Assembly: GCA_018806915.1 (NCBI GenBank)
Contig: JAGKQI010000031.1
Span: forward strand, 806,001 to 870,000
Origin: Phytophthora colocasiae
Taxonomy: Eukaryota > Oomycota > Peronosporomycetes > Peronosporales > Peronosporaceae
Length of the DNA: 64,000 bases
Direction: 5' to 3'
Part shown: piece by piece, positions 11,047-20,841 of the stretch
How positions within the stretch are numbered: the first letter of the stretch is position 1
Layout of the letters: every line of letters begins with the position of its first letter
Notes under the pieces: model-generated
What the model was told of the DNA's origin: nothing
Database searches by the model: none
Seen by the model: the letters and a program-made list of their open reading frames with translations, nothing else
Translations under genes and position numbers: made by a program

Positions 11047-11309
11047 AGTAAGTTGCGAAGTGAGTTTATTAAAGCAAGAAGTTCCCCGAGCTTACCTCCT
11101 AGTTCTACTTGCCTCAGTACGCTCCAGCTCCCCAGCACCAACCATTGGTGCTTGTTGATGAAGGTCGCTGTTGACGCGGCACATATTGTATATGCAGCCC
11201 GATGTTGACGTGGTCTTCAGGTGTACATGTAGATGTCGGTAGGTCTCTGTCTGCACGTCGTCGCCGTCGGCGACAGCAGCGCCAGGTCATCTGATACAAT
11301 ACCCCACAG
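11047..11309. other. Unassigned junction between gag fragment and YR retroelement
   Basis: I see no convincing gene here. The sequence probably holds the 5' leader of the minus-strand gag fragment and the truncated edge of the plus-strand YR retroelement. The exact breakpoint cannot be placed by eye. Confidence 0.4.
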
Positions 11310-12527
11310 ATGGCCGCTACCATCCCGGAACATAACGTACTCATCATCGACCTTTCTGCCCCCTTTGGATGGACAAGTTCTCCGGTCTATTATGGCGTTG
11401 TCGGTGGTGCAATTTCATGGCTAGTTGGCCGCGAATGTCCAGCCTCAATGGATTCCAGTTCAACCGACATCAACCCCTTCTACTCATATGAATGGGTAGA
11501 TGACCACGTAATGGTGGAGCCAGACAGAGGCAGTCGACTTCAGCTAGCAAACGAAACTCTTCGTATCGCCATGCTAGCGGTATTGGGCCCGACAGCAATC
11601 AACGACAAAAAATTCTCAAACTGGGAGACTCGTTTACAAGTCCTTGGACTAATCTTCGACACCGTGGAACGCACGATCTCAATGCCACAAGACAAGATAC
11701 TCAAAGCTCTTGACCGAGTACAAAAGCTGCAACTCAAAAACCGAGTGACGAAAACGGAACTGCAACAGGTCATCGGGAGTCTACGACATGTGTGTCTGTG
11801 CATTAATTCCGCAAAGGCCTTTTACCAGCACCTTCATCATACCAGCCTTAGAGCCCCTCGAAACGGAACTATTGTGCTGGACGAGACGATGCGGCTCGAT
11901 TTGCAATGGTTTGAACTGATCCTGTCAAGAGGACAACTCCGGAATCTACCGCTCTCGCAATTCACAAAACATCAACCTCCCGATGTCCATCTTTACATGG
12001 ACGCAAGCAACTCTGGCTTGACTGTCCTGAACCCAGCCGACAGACAGTTTATTCAGGTCAAATTCGATGAACATGAGCAAAAGTTAATCCAGGCAGCTGC
12101 AGGACCTGACGGATTCAACATTTACGTGAGGGAGCAGCTCTGTGTGGCTCTTGCTGTTTGGTGTTTTGGACCTGCCTGGAAAGGGAAGACACCCTCAGGA
12201 TTGACCTACGTCCAAGTATGGTCCGACAACACTTCTGCAATCTCTTGGACTAATCGAGCTTCAAGCCGAAACTGCATGGCTCAAGAAATTAACAGAGCAA
12301 TTGGTCTCGCCGAAGCCATATACGTCATCCGACTCAGTTGGAAACACCTACCAGGAGCGATCAACACTATGGCCGACGCAGGATCCCGAGCATGGACACC
12401 AAATCACGCAAAAGTCTGGTCTAACCTCTCGTCTATGTGGTCTCAGATCCCCGTGCCGACCGTAATTCGCAAGATTTACGCCACATTCTCGCTCAACTTC
12501 AATCCTACGCATTGGCCCCAGGTTTAA
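11310..12527 (+). CDS. Reverse transcriptase (C-terminal half) and RNase H of YR element 1
   Basis: The open frame starts inside the RT fingers/palm: APFGWTSSPVYY (motif B region) at the N-terminus, then the catalytic YEWVDDHVMVE at residues ~50-60. The RT connection follows. RNase H has four plausible acidic residues: YMDASNSG, VREQLCVA, WSDNTSA and NTMADAGS. In DIRS-type elements this enzyme makes cDNA that is circularised and inserted by the recombinase encoded next. The ORF is 5'-truncated (catalytic aspartate of motif A is absent), so it cannot be active; the ATG is not the native start. Confidence 0.85.
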   Translation: MAATIPEHNVLIIDLSAPFGWTSSPVYYGVVGGAISWLVGRECPASMDSSSTDINPFYSYEWVDDHVMVEPDRGSRLQLANETLRIAMLAVLGPTAINDKKFSNWETRLQVLGLIFDTVERTISMPQDKILKALDRVQKLQLKNRVTKTELQQVIGSLRHVCLCINSAKAFYQHLHHTSLRAPRNGTIVLDETMRLDLQWFELILSRGQLRNLPLSQFTKHQPPDVHLYMDASNSGLTVLNPADRQFIQVKFDEHEQKLIQAAAGPDGFNIYVREQLCVALAVWCFGPAWKGKTPSGLTYVQVWSDNTSAISWTNRASSRNCMAQEINRAIGLAEAIYVIRLSWKHLPGAINTMADAGSRAWTPNHAKVWSNLSSMWSQIPVPTVIRKIYATFSLNFNPTHWPQV

Positions 12528-13542
12528 GACCTAAGTACGAAGCTACATGGAGAAGATGGTCATCTTGGTGTGCACAACGCGGATACTCGCCATGGTTACC
12601 CGTAAATGTTCAACAGCACTCATACCAACTCGTCTTGTACGCCATCAACTACTGGTACTCGGGATCTACCTCCGGCCAAACTCTCGCTATCGACACCGTG
12701 CTGTCCGCGCTCAGCCACATTGCGTGGTATCATAAGCGCGATAGAGGATATTCCGTCGGTCTCCATGCAGGACACGAGATGGCCCTGCGCGGGATGCAAA
12801 GGTTGTCACCTCCCCCGAAGCAGAAACAACCAATCACCAAGGAAATCCTCAAAGCGATGCGCCAACAACTCGACTTCAGAAATTCCCGCGACCGCGTTCT
12901 CTGGGGGGCTGCGGTCGTGGGCTTTTTCTTTATGCTCCGACGATCAGAGTGTCTAGCCGATAGCAAGAAAGTGAAACTGTACATTATCCAAGCTGCAGAC
13001 GTGATATTTTCAAGGGCTGTGGATCTACAACAACAAACCTTCAAGATGCCGTGGCCGTAACAATCAAATTCCGGGGAAGCAAAACCGATCAAGTAGGCAC
13101 CCGCACCTCTCGTACTCTGCATCGCTCAGGTTCGAAGTGGCTGTGTCCTGTACTAGCAGCTTGGGAGCTCAAGCGGCATGCGATGCAAGAAGGAACCGGA
13201 CTGGCGTTGTGTTCAGTCGACTCCATCACGGTTCTTCCATCAAGCAGCCTCTCGGATGCGATCAAGTCAGCCGCCGCGTCAGTAGGAGCGGATCCAATTC
13301 AATTCGGTACACACTCCATGAGAAGCGGTGGCGCCACGGCGATGTTTTCGGCAGGAGTCGACCGACTCACGAAAAAACTGTTTGGAAGGTGGTCGTCAGG
13401 TACCTACGAGCGCTACACGAGGATCAACGAATTGGCGTCGAAGTCTCTCGCAACCAAAATGACGATCGGCGCATTGTCACGTATTAGCCCGGCTGCACCG
13501 GTGGGGCTCCGTCCAGCTCCAATTTCGAGCCGGCCTCGCTAA
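12437..13542 (+). pseudogene. Tyrosine recombinase of YR element 1, frameshifted
   Basis: Two overlapping frames (12437-13060 and 13051-13542) give one recombinase. The N-terminal SAM-like region has YEATWRRWSSWC. The first catalytic arginine is in FFFMLRRSE, the H-x-x-R box is THSMRSGGATAMF, and GRWSSGTYERYT carries the W and the nucleophilic Y. Such recombinases integrate circular cDNA of DIRS/Ngaro-like elements without target duplication. A frameshift near 13045-13060 breaks it. Its 3' end runs into repeat B1, as in the complete element downstream. Confidence 0.85.
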
Positions 13543-13596
13543 CTCACTACAACACGACGTGACTGTGCCCCACATCGCTGTATATTGACATGGAAA
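13503..13596 (+). repeat. Split direct repeat B1 of YR element 1
   Basis: A 94-bp segment from ggggctccg to tgacatggaaa, including the YR stop codon. It recurs at 20748-20841 with one visible substitution. Its position directly after YR matches B1 of Ngaro/PAT-type split repeats. Confidence 0.85.
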
Positions 13597-13683
13597 TCGA
13601 AGTTTTCCTGAGCGAGGCGAGGGAAAACATGTTTTCCAGGTTTGGATTGCGATGCCACAAACCTAAGCTGCCATCCTCGACAA

Positions 13684-13906
13684 TGTTGAAGTATGCTCTT
13701 TGTCATACAATATTACGATCCACCCTCTGTAAGTAGATAACTATGGATTCCACTATAGTTATAGTATCTACTAGTACAGATATGCCAGAACCAACAGTTC
13801 TGCCAGTGCACACGCCAGGAACTCTAACTGCTAAATCTACCACTTCGCCTTTCACTGAGTACAACAAACATCTCTTCTTTCTACACTACTTACGCTACTC
13901 GCCAGA
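13684..13906 (+). repeat. 5' LTR of copia element
   Basis: This 223-bp LTR starts TGTTGAAGTATG and ends CTCGCCAGA. The end is fixed by the following PBS and by the gacaa duplication after the 3' copy. It is near-identical to 20387-20612: a 3-bp indel in a TTC run and a few substitutions. Confidence 0.9.
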
Positions 13907-13922
13907 GGTTATGAGCCCAAGA
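13907..13922 (+). other. Copia primer binding site (half-tRNA-Met type)
   Basis: GGTTATGAGCCCAAG directly follows the LTR. It is complementary to a tRNA-Met anticodon stem-loop (with CTCATAACC) rather than to a CCA 3' end. Drosophila copia is known to prime from a cleaved initiator tRNA-Met, and this fits the same mechanism. The gag ATG at 13911 lies inside the PBS. Confidence 0.7.
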
Positions 13923-14885
13923 CAAGCCTTGAACGACGACTTCCCACGACTCATCGGTGCCGAAAACTTTGACGTGTGGAAGACGCGCGTGTGCGCGGCA
14001 CTCGATGGCAAGCACCTGCTCGGCTACGTGAAGCAGCTCGACTACGATGGTGTGTCAGAAGAAGAGAGTGTAGAGAGCGCTAGTGACATGTCCGACGATG
14101 ATGATCCTCCAGCCAAGGCCCCCAAGGACGCTGAAGTCGACTCTGACGCTGTTGACTACGAGGAGAGCGACGTCGAGCTTAAACCACCCTCGGACTCTGA
14201 TGATGACTCGGAAGCCAGCTCAGATGGATCGATCAAGCGCAAGGACCTTCCAGCCGTCCGACCGTTCAACTCGCGTGAAGCTCGCCGAGCACGTAAGCAC
14301 CTGAAGAAAGAGAAGCCTCAGCCTCTTAGCCAGCGTGAGCGCCGTCGCCAAGAAGCCAAGACCAAAGCCTTCTTGATGAAGACGATGGACAACATGCACG
14401 TGCGGCTGGTCAAGAATCTCAAACTTCCTACGATATTTTCAACTATATCTGCCAGAAGTACGAGGGAGCAGCCTTTCATGGTGACCCGTACTTCATCCAA
14501 CACTACTTGATGGAGATCAAGTATGAGGAAGGATCCGACTTAACTGAATTCTTTCTCTCAAAACTCGAGAACGCGATGAAAGCCGCGTCAGAAGCCACCG
14601 AGTCGGTGATGACCGAGGAACAGAAGTCTATCTACCTGTTCCATTCGATGCCCAAGTCGTGGAAGGATGATCTCCGCATTTAGAAGGGCCAACGGAAGTA
14701 TATCCCTTATGAAGATCTCAAGCAGAGTATCGAAGGCAAGGTTCGCGACCTCCAAGCTCAGGAGCGCTACACCTTGGCGAAGGGTACCCCTCAGACTCCT
14801 GCAACCAAGGGTGAGCGAGCTCTTGTGGCAACTGGGCCTTCTGCATCGCATGCTCCAGAGCGCGACAATGCTAATATCGTACTGT
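13911..14885 (+). pseudogene. gag: Gag of copia element, broken
   Basis: The protein starts MSPRQALNDDFPRLIG, with the copia-type LIGAENFDVWKTRV and an acidic Ser/Asp-rich insert (residues ~45-105), then a UBN2-like gag core. The frame shifts near 14420-14440, and an in-frame TAG at ~14682 follows DDLRI. The zinc-knuckle region near 14885 (YCDRPRHNIRQC) has lost its first cysteine through a stop or shift. An upstream in-frame ATG at 13743 lies in the LTR and is less likely as the start. Confidence 0.8.
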
Positions 14886-16800
14886 GATCGCCCACGCCAC
14901 AACATTCGCCAGTGCCGCGGTCTCCAAAAAGACCTGCGTGATGGACGAGTAAAGGCTGGAACGGTACTCCCTGCTAATTTTGCTTTCAAGGGTAACTCGA
15001 AGCGCGATCATCCGTATCGGAACTCGATCAACGGGCGCAGCTACAAAGGAAATAACAACCGAGACTTCAAGGGCAACAACGGTGGCAACAACAAGAAACA
15101 CGGGAACGGTGGCAAACAACGTGGCCAAGAGCGTTACAAGGGCCGCCCTCTCGAGTCAGACAATGACGACGATGATGACAACGACAGTGAATCTGGCAAC
15201 CGTAAGGTGTCTCGCAAAGGACGTCGTGATACCGGTCTCATTGCTGTCGCCACCACAGTCAATCCCCAGTTTAGCCTTACCGCTCAAGCCAAGGTTGAAC
15301 CTGACCCCACCTGGACGATCGACTCTGGCTGCACTCGCCATGTGTCTCATGAATCTCAGTGGTTTACTGACATCACCACTAGTGGTGGATCGATCACGGT
15401 TGGTGGAAACAACCAGATCCCTATTGAAGGCATTGGACGGGTCGAACGGCAAGTCTCTGACTCCAAGGGCAACATGCAGAAGCTTATCCTTCATGGTGTC
15501 CTGTACGCTCCCCAGCTCCAATTCAGCCTGCTGTCAATTCCAGCAGCAGTGAAGCATGATTTTCGCTTCAGCTTTGACCGCAAACAGTGCGCTATGCAAA
15601 CCGACCAGCGCTTCAAGATCAAGGCACTCATGGCTAATAACACGGACCTGTATCAGTTCCAAGCCAAGCCAGCGGCATCACCAACGGCCCTTATTGCCTC
15701 AGGTAAGCAACGTTCCTTTCCGCTCTTACATAAACGCCTTGGACATCCTAACGTTCGTGTCTTGAATGATCTATCTAGGAGCCAAGCCATAGATGGACTT
15801 GACGAATCGGCACTTCTAGGGTCTAAGCCAGATTTCTTATGTGTTGCATGCACGTTAGTGAAGTCACACCGCTCCCCGTTTTACTCTAATAGAGTTGTTT
15901 AACGTGCCACATCACCTTTGTCAAAAGTCCATTCAGATATCTGTTGTGCCCAGTCTTACTGGTTGTCGTTACTTCTTGATCTTCATCGATGACTTTTCTC
16001 GATTCATGTTCACTTATGCAATTAAGAACCGTAGCGAGTTGTACGACTGCTACGAAGACTTCAGGAAGAAAGCCCTGAACATCTTTAGACAAGATATCTC
16101 TGTCATTGAATACACTTTCAGTTCTGAAGACAATAAGTCTCAAGGAAATTTTGAGATTCAACGGCTCCAGGCAGATAATGCGAAAGAATACGAGAAGCTG
16201 GGTCGAATCATCTTTAAAAAGTATGGGACTCATGCACAATTCACCAACGCGTACACTCCTCAGCAGAATGGAGTTGCAGAACGCCGCATGCGTACTATCA
16301 TGGAGCGTGTCCGAGCCCATCTACTTGACGGCAAACTTTCCAAAAGATTGTGGGCCGAGTGTGTCTGTCACGTGACTACTCTCATCAACATGACGCCTAG
16401 CTCTAAGACGGACGGTCGAACCCCGTACGATCTTTGGTACAACCGAATCCCATCGATGCAATACATCAAAGTTTTTGGATGTAGTGGATAAGTCCACATC
16501 ACGGAGCAATACCGAGACAAACTCGACGCCAGACCCCGTTTGTGCATGTATCTCGGTGTACCTGACCACAAGAAAGGATATCGACTGATGGACATTAACA
16601 CACATGCCATTGTGTATAGTCGTGATGTAGTTTTTAAAGAGGATGAATTTTCCCCTCTCACAGGCCTGACGTCTACACCAGAGCCCACCCAACCCACCAA
16701 CAGGCAGCAACCTGCTGAACCTGTATCTGTCCTGCGTCACCTGCACCTGCTGTGCTGCCACCACAAGAGCATGAATCTGAGCCTGAATCATAACCAGTGA
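14886..16800 (+). pseudogene. Protease-integrase part of copia pol, broken
   Basis: Protease motif WTIDSGCTRHVSH is at ~15310-15350. The integrase zinc finger (HKRLGHPN...FLCVAC) is at ~15728-15855. The integrase core shows LQADNAKEY and QNGVAERRMRT around 16170-16300. A frameshift near 15900 separates the zinc finger from the core. An in-frame TAA at ~16488 after KVFGCSG stops the frame before the integrase C-terminal region (DKLDARPRLCMYLG). A low-complexity Pro/Gln/His linker leads to the RT. Confidence 0.85.
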
Positions 16801-18713
16801 CGACAACATTACCCACTTCAGGTCCAACGGGAACCGTACCAGGTACAGCCACCAAACGGGTACTGCCCTCTTTGAGGGAGGCTATTGATCGAACAGCCAT
16901 CCATTACTCATTTAGAACGGAGACGGTCTCTGAACCTCCGCACACTTCAGCTCCTAAGCGACCCCGCCTCACTGCGGAAGCCACCGAGAAATGCCTCAAC
17001 TCTGAGAAGGCCTGTGACGTAACCCTCAACTCTGAGGAAGACATCCACGAACAGGAGCAACGTCAGCATTTACTGTACACATTACTAGCTATTCGGTATG
17101 TGTCAGAGCCCACTACGTATCGGGAAGCAATGAAGTCTTCCCACGCTAACCAGTGGCATTCAGCAGCTAAATCGGAATACAAGTCCCTCATGGACAATAA
17201 CACTTGGGTGTTGGTAACCCCTCCTAAAAGGAGGAAGATCTTGAGTAGCCGATGGGTCTTCGTAGTGAAGTATACCGGCACTGGCGAAATTGACCGCTTT
17301 AAGGCGCGTCTGGTGATTAAAGGGTTCCTACAGGAATTTGGCATCGTCTACAATGAGATTTTCTCACCTGTCATCAGGATGGAGGTACTCAGACTACTGC
17401 TTACTATTGCAGCTCTTCTCGACCTTGAAGCCCACCAAATGGATGTCAAAACAGCATTCCTTAATGGCTATTTGGAAGAAGAGATCTACATGGCTCAACC
17501 GGAAGGTTTCAAAATCCCGGGCAAGGAGCATCTAGTGTGCAAACTTCTTAAGAGCTTATACGGGTTAAAACAAGCACCCCGTGTCTGGTACCAAACCTTG
17601 TCTGCCTTTTTAGAGAGCCTTCGGTTTCTGAAACTCATTAAAGATCGATGTGTCTTTCGACGCACTGTTGACAACGTCACTTGTTATATTGCAGTGTACG
17701 TTGACGACTTACTGATCATTGCGCCTACACCAGCACTCGTCAGTGAGCTGAAATCAGCCCTGAAAAAACGATTTTCCATGTCAGATTTAGGGGAGGTGAA
17801 GTACTTACTCGGCTGGTCCATTCAACGTGACCGTAAGAACCGAACGATGTTTATCCACCAACACAAGTACGCTACGAAGGTCATCGACCGCTTCAGCGAC
17901 TACATTCCGTACCCTATTGCAACACCAGCAGAACGGAACGCCAAACGCTCCGTAAGCAGCCAACCTAGCAGTGAGCAAGAGAAAGATGCGATGAAATCTA
18001 TTCCGTATCGCCAAGCAGTAGGCAGTGTCATGTATCTAATGGTCGGGACACGACCCGACATGGCATTCTACATGCGTGAGGTCAGTCAATTCTTAGCCAA
18101 TCCAGGCATGGAACATTGGAAAGCAGTCATTCGTGGACTAAAATATCTGTCAGGAACGAAAGAATATGGTCTCCTTCTGGGAGGCTCGTCCGACGTTACC
18201 TCGGAGAGCCTAGCCGACCAGCTACTTGCCTACAGTGACTCTGACTATGCTAACTGCCCCGACACGAGACGCCCCGTCGGTGGATATGTGACTATGCTCG
18301 CAAGCAGTCCAATCTCATGGCTCTCCCGCAAGCACCACACTGTGGTTCTCTCAACTACAGAGGCAGAATATATCGCCCTGTGTCACTGCATGCAAGAGAT
18401 GATTTTCCTCAAACTTCTCCTCAAAGAACTTGGCTTTGCTACAACGCAGGCTAACATCATATATGAGGACAACCAAAGCTGCATCAAAATCTGCTACAAC
18501 CCCGAACTTCACGGACGATCAAAGCATATACACGTACGATACTGTTTCGTACAAGAAAAGGTAGAGAGGCATGAATTCAACGTCACCTACTGCAATACGA
18601 AAGAGATGATAGCTGACATCTTCACTAAAGCTTTAGACAAGCACCAGTTCAGAGAACTAAGGGCCAAGCTCAGGGTAGAATCCCTGAAAGCTGGATTCGG
18701 CCACTCAGTATAG
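16797..18713 (+). CDS. Reverse transcriptase-RNase H of copia element
   Basis: A 638-aa open frame. RT_copia (RVT_2) runs from about residue 108: WHSAAKSEYKSLMDNNTW, SSRWVFVVKY, motif A HQMDVKTAFLNGYL and the catalytic YVDDLLIIA. RNase H follows with SDSDYANC, STTEAEYIAL, EDNQSCI and the FTKAL ending typical of copia. In the native element this is the end of a Gag-Pol polyprotein; upstream breaks now isolate it. All catalytic motifs look intact. Confidence 0.92.
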   Translation: MTTTLPTSGPTGTVPGTATKRVLPSLREAIDRTAIHYSFRTETVSEPPHTSAPKRPRLTAEATEKCLNSEKACDVTLNSEEDIHEQEQRQHLLYTLLAIRYVSEPTTYREAMKSSHANQWHSAAKSEYKSLMDNNTWVLVTPPKRRKILSSRWVFVVKYTGTGEIDRFKARLVIKGFLQEFGIVYNEIFSPVIRMEVLRLLLTIAALLDLEAHQMDVKTAFLNGYLEEEIYMAQPEGFKIPGKEHLVCKLLKSLYGLKQAPRVWYQTLSAFLESLRFLKLIKDRCVFRRTVDNVTCYIAVYVDDLLIIAPTPALVSELKSALKKRFSMSDLGEVKYLLGWSIQRDRKNRTMFIHQHKYATKVIDRFSDYIPYPIATPAERNAKRSVSSQPSSEQEKDAMKSIPYRQAVGSVMYLMVGTRPDMAFYMREVSQFLANPGMEHWKAVIRGLKYLSGTKEYGLLLGGSSDVTSESLADQLLAYSDSDYANCPDTRRPVGGYVTMLASSPISWLSRKHHTVVLSTTEAEYIALCHCMQEMIFLKLLLKELGFATTQANIIYEDNQSCIKICYNPELHGRSKHIHVRYCFVQEKVERHEFNVTYCNTKEMIADIFTKALDKHQFRELRAKLRVESLKAGFGHSV

Positions 18714-18948
18714 AAATACGCTGATAATACAAATGCATGTAGCGTGCCTACCTCCTGCGTCCTTTTAGATTTGGGTTTTATCTTTTTGTTCGCTTAAGGT
18801 TTTCCCTCGTTGAGGGTTCCCTGGTCAAGTACCGAATTATCTAGGCACATGAGTTTATATACAACAAACCATGCACAAAGAAATTAACTGCTGGGAAAGT
18901 TCTTTATTGATAAGGCAAACCCGCGGAAATCCCTACCAATTCCTTCAC

Positions 18949-20218
18949 CTATTCCTTCTCGAAGATGATGAACGGACGAACAAACGAAATGAAGTTAATC
19001 CAGTTTTCTGCTGATGACACTAGCTCACCTCTTTCCAAATCAAATATAAGTCGATTAGGACCTTGAACAGAGAGCACAAACGCGTGACCGACAAATTCGT
19101 GGTTATAAGCAGCCACGAGATACAAGCCATTCTCCAAGACGATCACTTCCAATACGCGAGCTCCACGTCGACCCGCAATACTGAAATTCACCTTGACCAT
19201 GGCCTTGTAGAGAAAATCTCGACCAGCATCTCGCAGACGCTTCAGGAACATACAAAACGCCTTCCACGAAGTCCCTTTTGTAAGATTCAGCCCACGTTCA
19301 GCCAACTCGTCAACAACAAAGTCATCAATGTCTTTCTGTGACACAATGGGGACGCCCTGCTAGCTCTGCAGCACGCTTGAACGCATTGAACAGACACAAA
19401 CCTGACATGTCAGCACCAATCGTGAACTTCCCGAATTCGTCGTTCCTGCAGAAGTCGTCAAACCTGCCAATCTCCGTGGTTTTCCACCGGTCCACGAGAT
19501 CTAGCTCCTTCGCGAACCCGTCTTCTAAAAGCACTCGTCCAGGCTCCCATGTCCGTTGATAGTATCGCCCACCCACGCTCTTCTTGCGACACCACAGAAC
19601 TCGGTACATGAAGCCAGATCGACAGGGTTTTCGCTGGATAATCCGAGCAATGTTCCACGTCTGCTTAGTCGATACAAAGTCAGACTTGGCCGTGAGCCGC
19701 TCGCGACCATAGTTCTGGTCATAAATGTACCACTAGTTTAGCTCAGACAACACAGCAGTGCCTTGGTCTGTAGCTCCAGCCTCCTGGTTCGTTGCAGGAG
19801 TCTCATGGCTGGCGGTCACAAACTGCACTGTGACATTAGGTGTGCGATTGGTGGCGGAATCTTGGGTTTCAGTGACAGCACTAGTAACATTGGTGGCACA
19901 AGAATTGTCACTATATTCCCTCGAGTTAGTGACATCACTCATTACTGGCTCCTGTGCGTGCTCTCGATCAGCCCATGGAGCGGCAACATCCTCTCGACAC
20001 TCGGATCCCCCGGCTACGCCTCTCGACCCTCCTACAGAGACGCTAAGGAGCGCAGCTGCTGCGTCGATCTCAGCTGGTCCTGCCGTCCGAGCTGCCCGCG
20101 CTTTCCTTCTTGCCTTCTTGGCCCTCTCCTTGGCTGCAGTGGAAGGAGGCTTCCTTTTCCCGGATAGAGACGGCTTGCCTCCTCCACTGCCCTTGACAGT
20201 CTTGCAATTTCGGAGCAT
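18949..20218 (-). pseudogene. Antisense gene in copia 3' region: chromodomain plus cysteine-peptidase-like protein
   Basis: Read on the minus strand: a Lys/Arg/Ala-rich N-terminus (KERAKKARRKARAAR, possible nuclear signal) and Ser/Thr-rich spacer to 19733. One in-frame TAG (~19736) follows, after which the same frame stays open. Next comes a chromodomain-like segment with MYRVLWCRKK and QRTWEP. The C-terminal region has GADMSGLCLFNAF (candidate catalytic Cys), VGHAFVL (candidate His) and LIFDLERGE (candidate Asp), like papain-fold/OTU- or C39-type peptidases. A one-base shift in a C run near 19340 splits it. No other element's ends or target duplications surround it, and it sits between pol and the PPT. 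The protease assignment is inference. Confidence 0.6.
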
Positions 20219-20386
20219 GGCGTACGAAGGTGTCTCCCTTCACCTGAACAGCTAGCTGTCGGGGCGAAGTTCGATCAGCGAACCTCCGTTTTCTCACTCC
20301 AAAACTTTTGTGAACAGTCACCTGTACAGTCTTGATATACCTCTGTGTTGTGATTTATCACATAATATGCAAAGACGCAGGGAGGC

Positions 20387-20612
20387 TGTTGAAGTATGCT
20401 CTTTGTCATACAATATTACGATCCACCCTCTGTAAGTAGATAACTATGGATTCCACTATAGTTATAGTATACACTAGTACAGATATGCCAGAACCGACAG
20501 TTCTGCCAGTGCACACGCCAGGAACTCTAACTGCTAAATCTACCACTTCGCCTTTCACTGAGTACAACAAACATCTCTTCTTCTTTCTACACTACTTACG
20601 CTACTCGCCAGA
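20387..20612 (+). repeat. 3' LTR of copia element
   Basis: This 226-bp LTR is preceded by a purine-rich tract (gcagggaggc) and followed by gacaa, matching the five bases before the 5' LTR. Confidence 0.9.
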
Positions 20613-20747
20613 GACAAGAAACCCACGACGAAGTATTCTTATCCCGCGACGTAGTGCAGGAGTCGTAACCTTAGTCAGTCATTCTGTAGTTTCCTACGAG
20701 CAGCACAAGCAAACCCACCACTCCACGCCCTTCGGAGGGGAGGGGGG

Positions 20748-20841
20748 GGGGCTCCGTCCAGCTCCAATTTCGAGCCGGCCTCGCTAACTCACTATAACAC
20801 GACGTGACTGTGCCCCACATCGCTGTATATTGACATGGAAA
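20748..20841 (+). repeat. Split direct repeat B2 of YR element 1 (right end)
   Basis: The second copy of the 94-bp B repeat is preceded by a G-rich tract. By analogy with 59608-59680 it should mark the right terminus of the element at 20841. Confidence 0.8.

Larger units (their letters stand above)
13684..20612 (+). mobile_element. Ty1/copia retrotransposon, complete, with antisense gene
   Basis: The 6929-bp element is bounded by LTRs 13684-13906 and 20387-20612 and a 5-bp target duplication gacaa (13679-13683 and 20613-20617). Internal order is gag, protease, integrase, RT, RNase H, which is diagnostic of Ty1/copia. Between the RNase H stop (18713) and the PPT/3' LTR lie 1.67 kb carrying a minus-strand gene (18949-20218). 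Gag and the PR-IN part are broken, while RT-RH is open. It sits inside YR element 1, so it inserted later. Confidence 0.93.
11310..20841 (+). mobile_element. YR (DIRS/Ngaro-like) retroelement 1, 5'-truncated, with nested copia
   Basis: Retained parts are the RT second half, RNase H, the tyrosine recombinase, and the right-hand split repeats B1 (13503-13596) and B2 (20748-20841). The sequence that would be A2 starts at 13597, is interrupted by the copia element 13684-20612, and resumes to 20747. Gag, the RT N-terminus and repeat A1 are missing on the left. It is related in plan to the complete element at 52471-59680, but the repeat sequences differ. Confidence 0.8.

Noticed and set aside
20387..20612. 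Solo LTR independent of the upstream copia element
   Set aside because: The gacaa after it matches the five bases before 13684 and a PPT precedes it, so it is the 3' LTR of that element.
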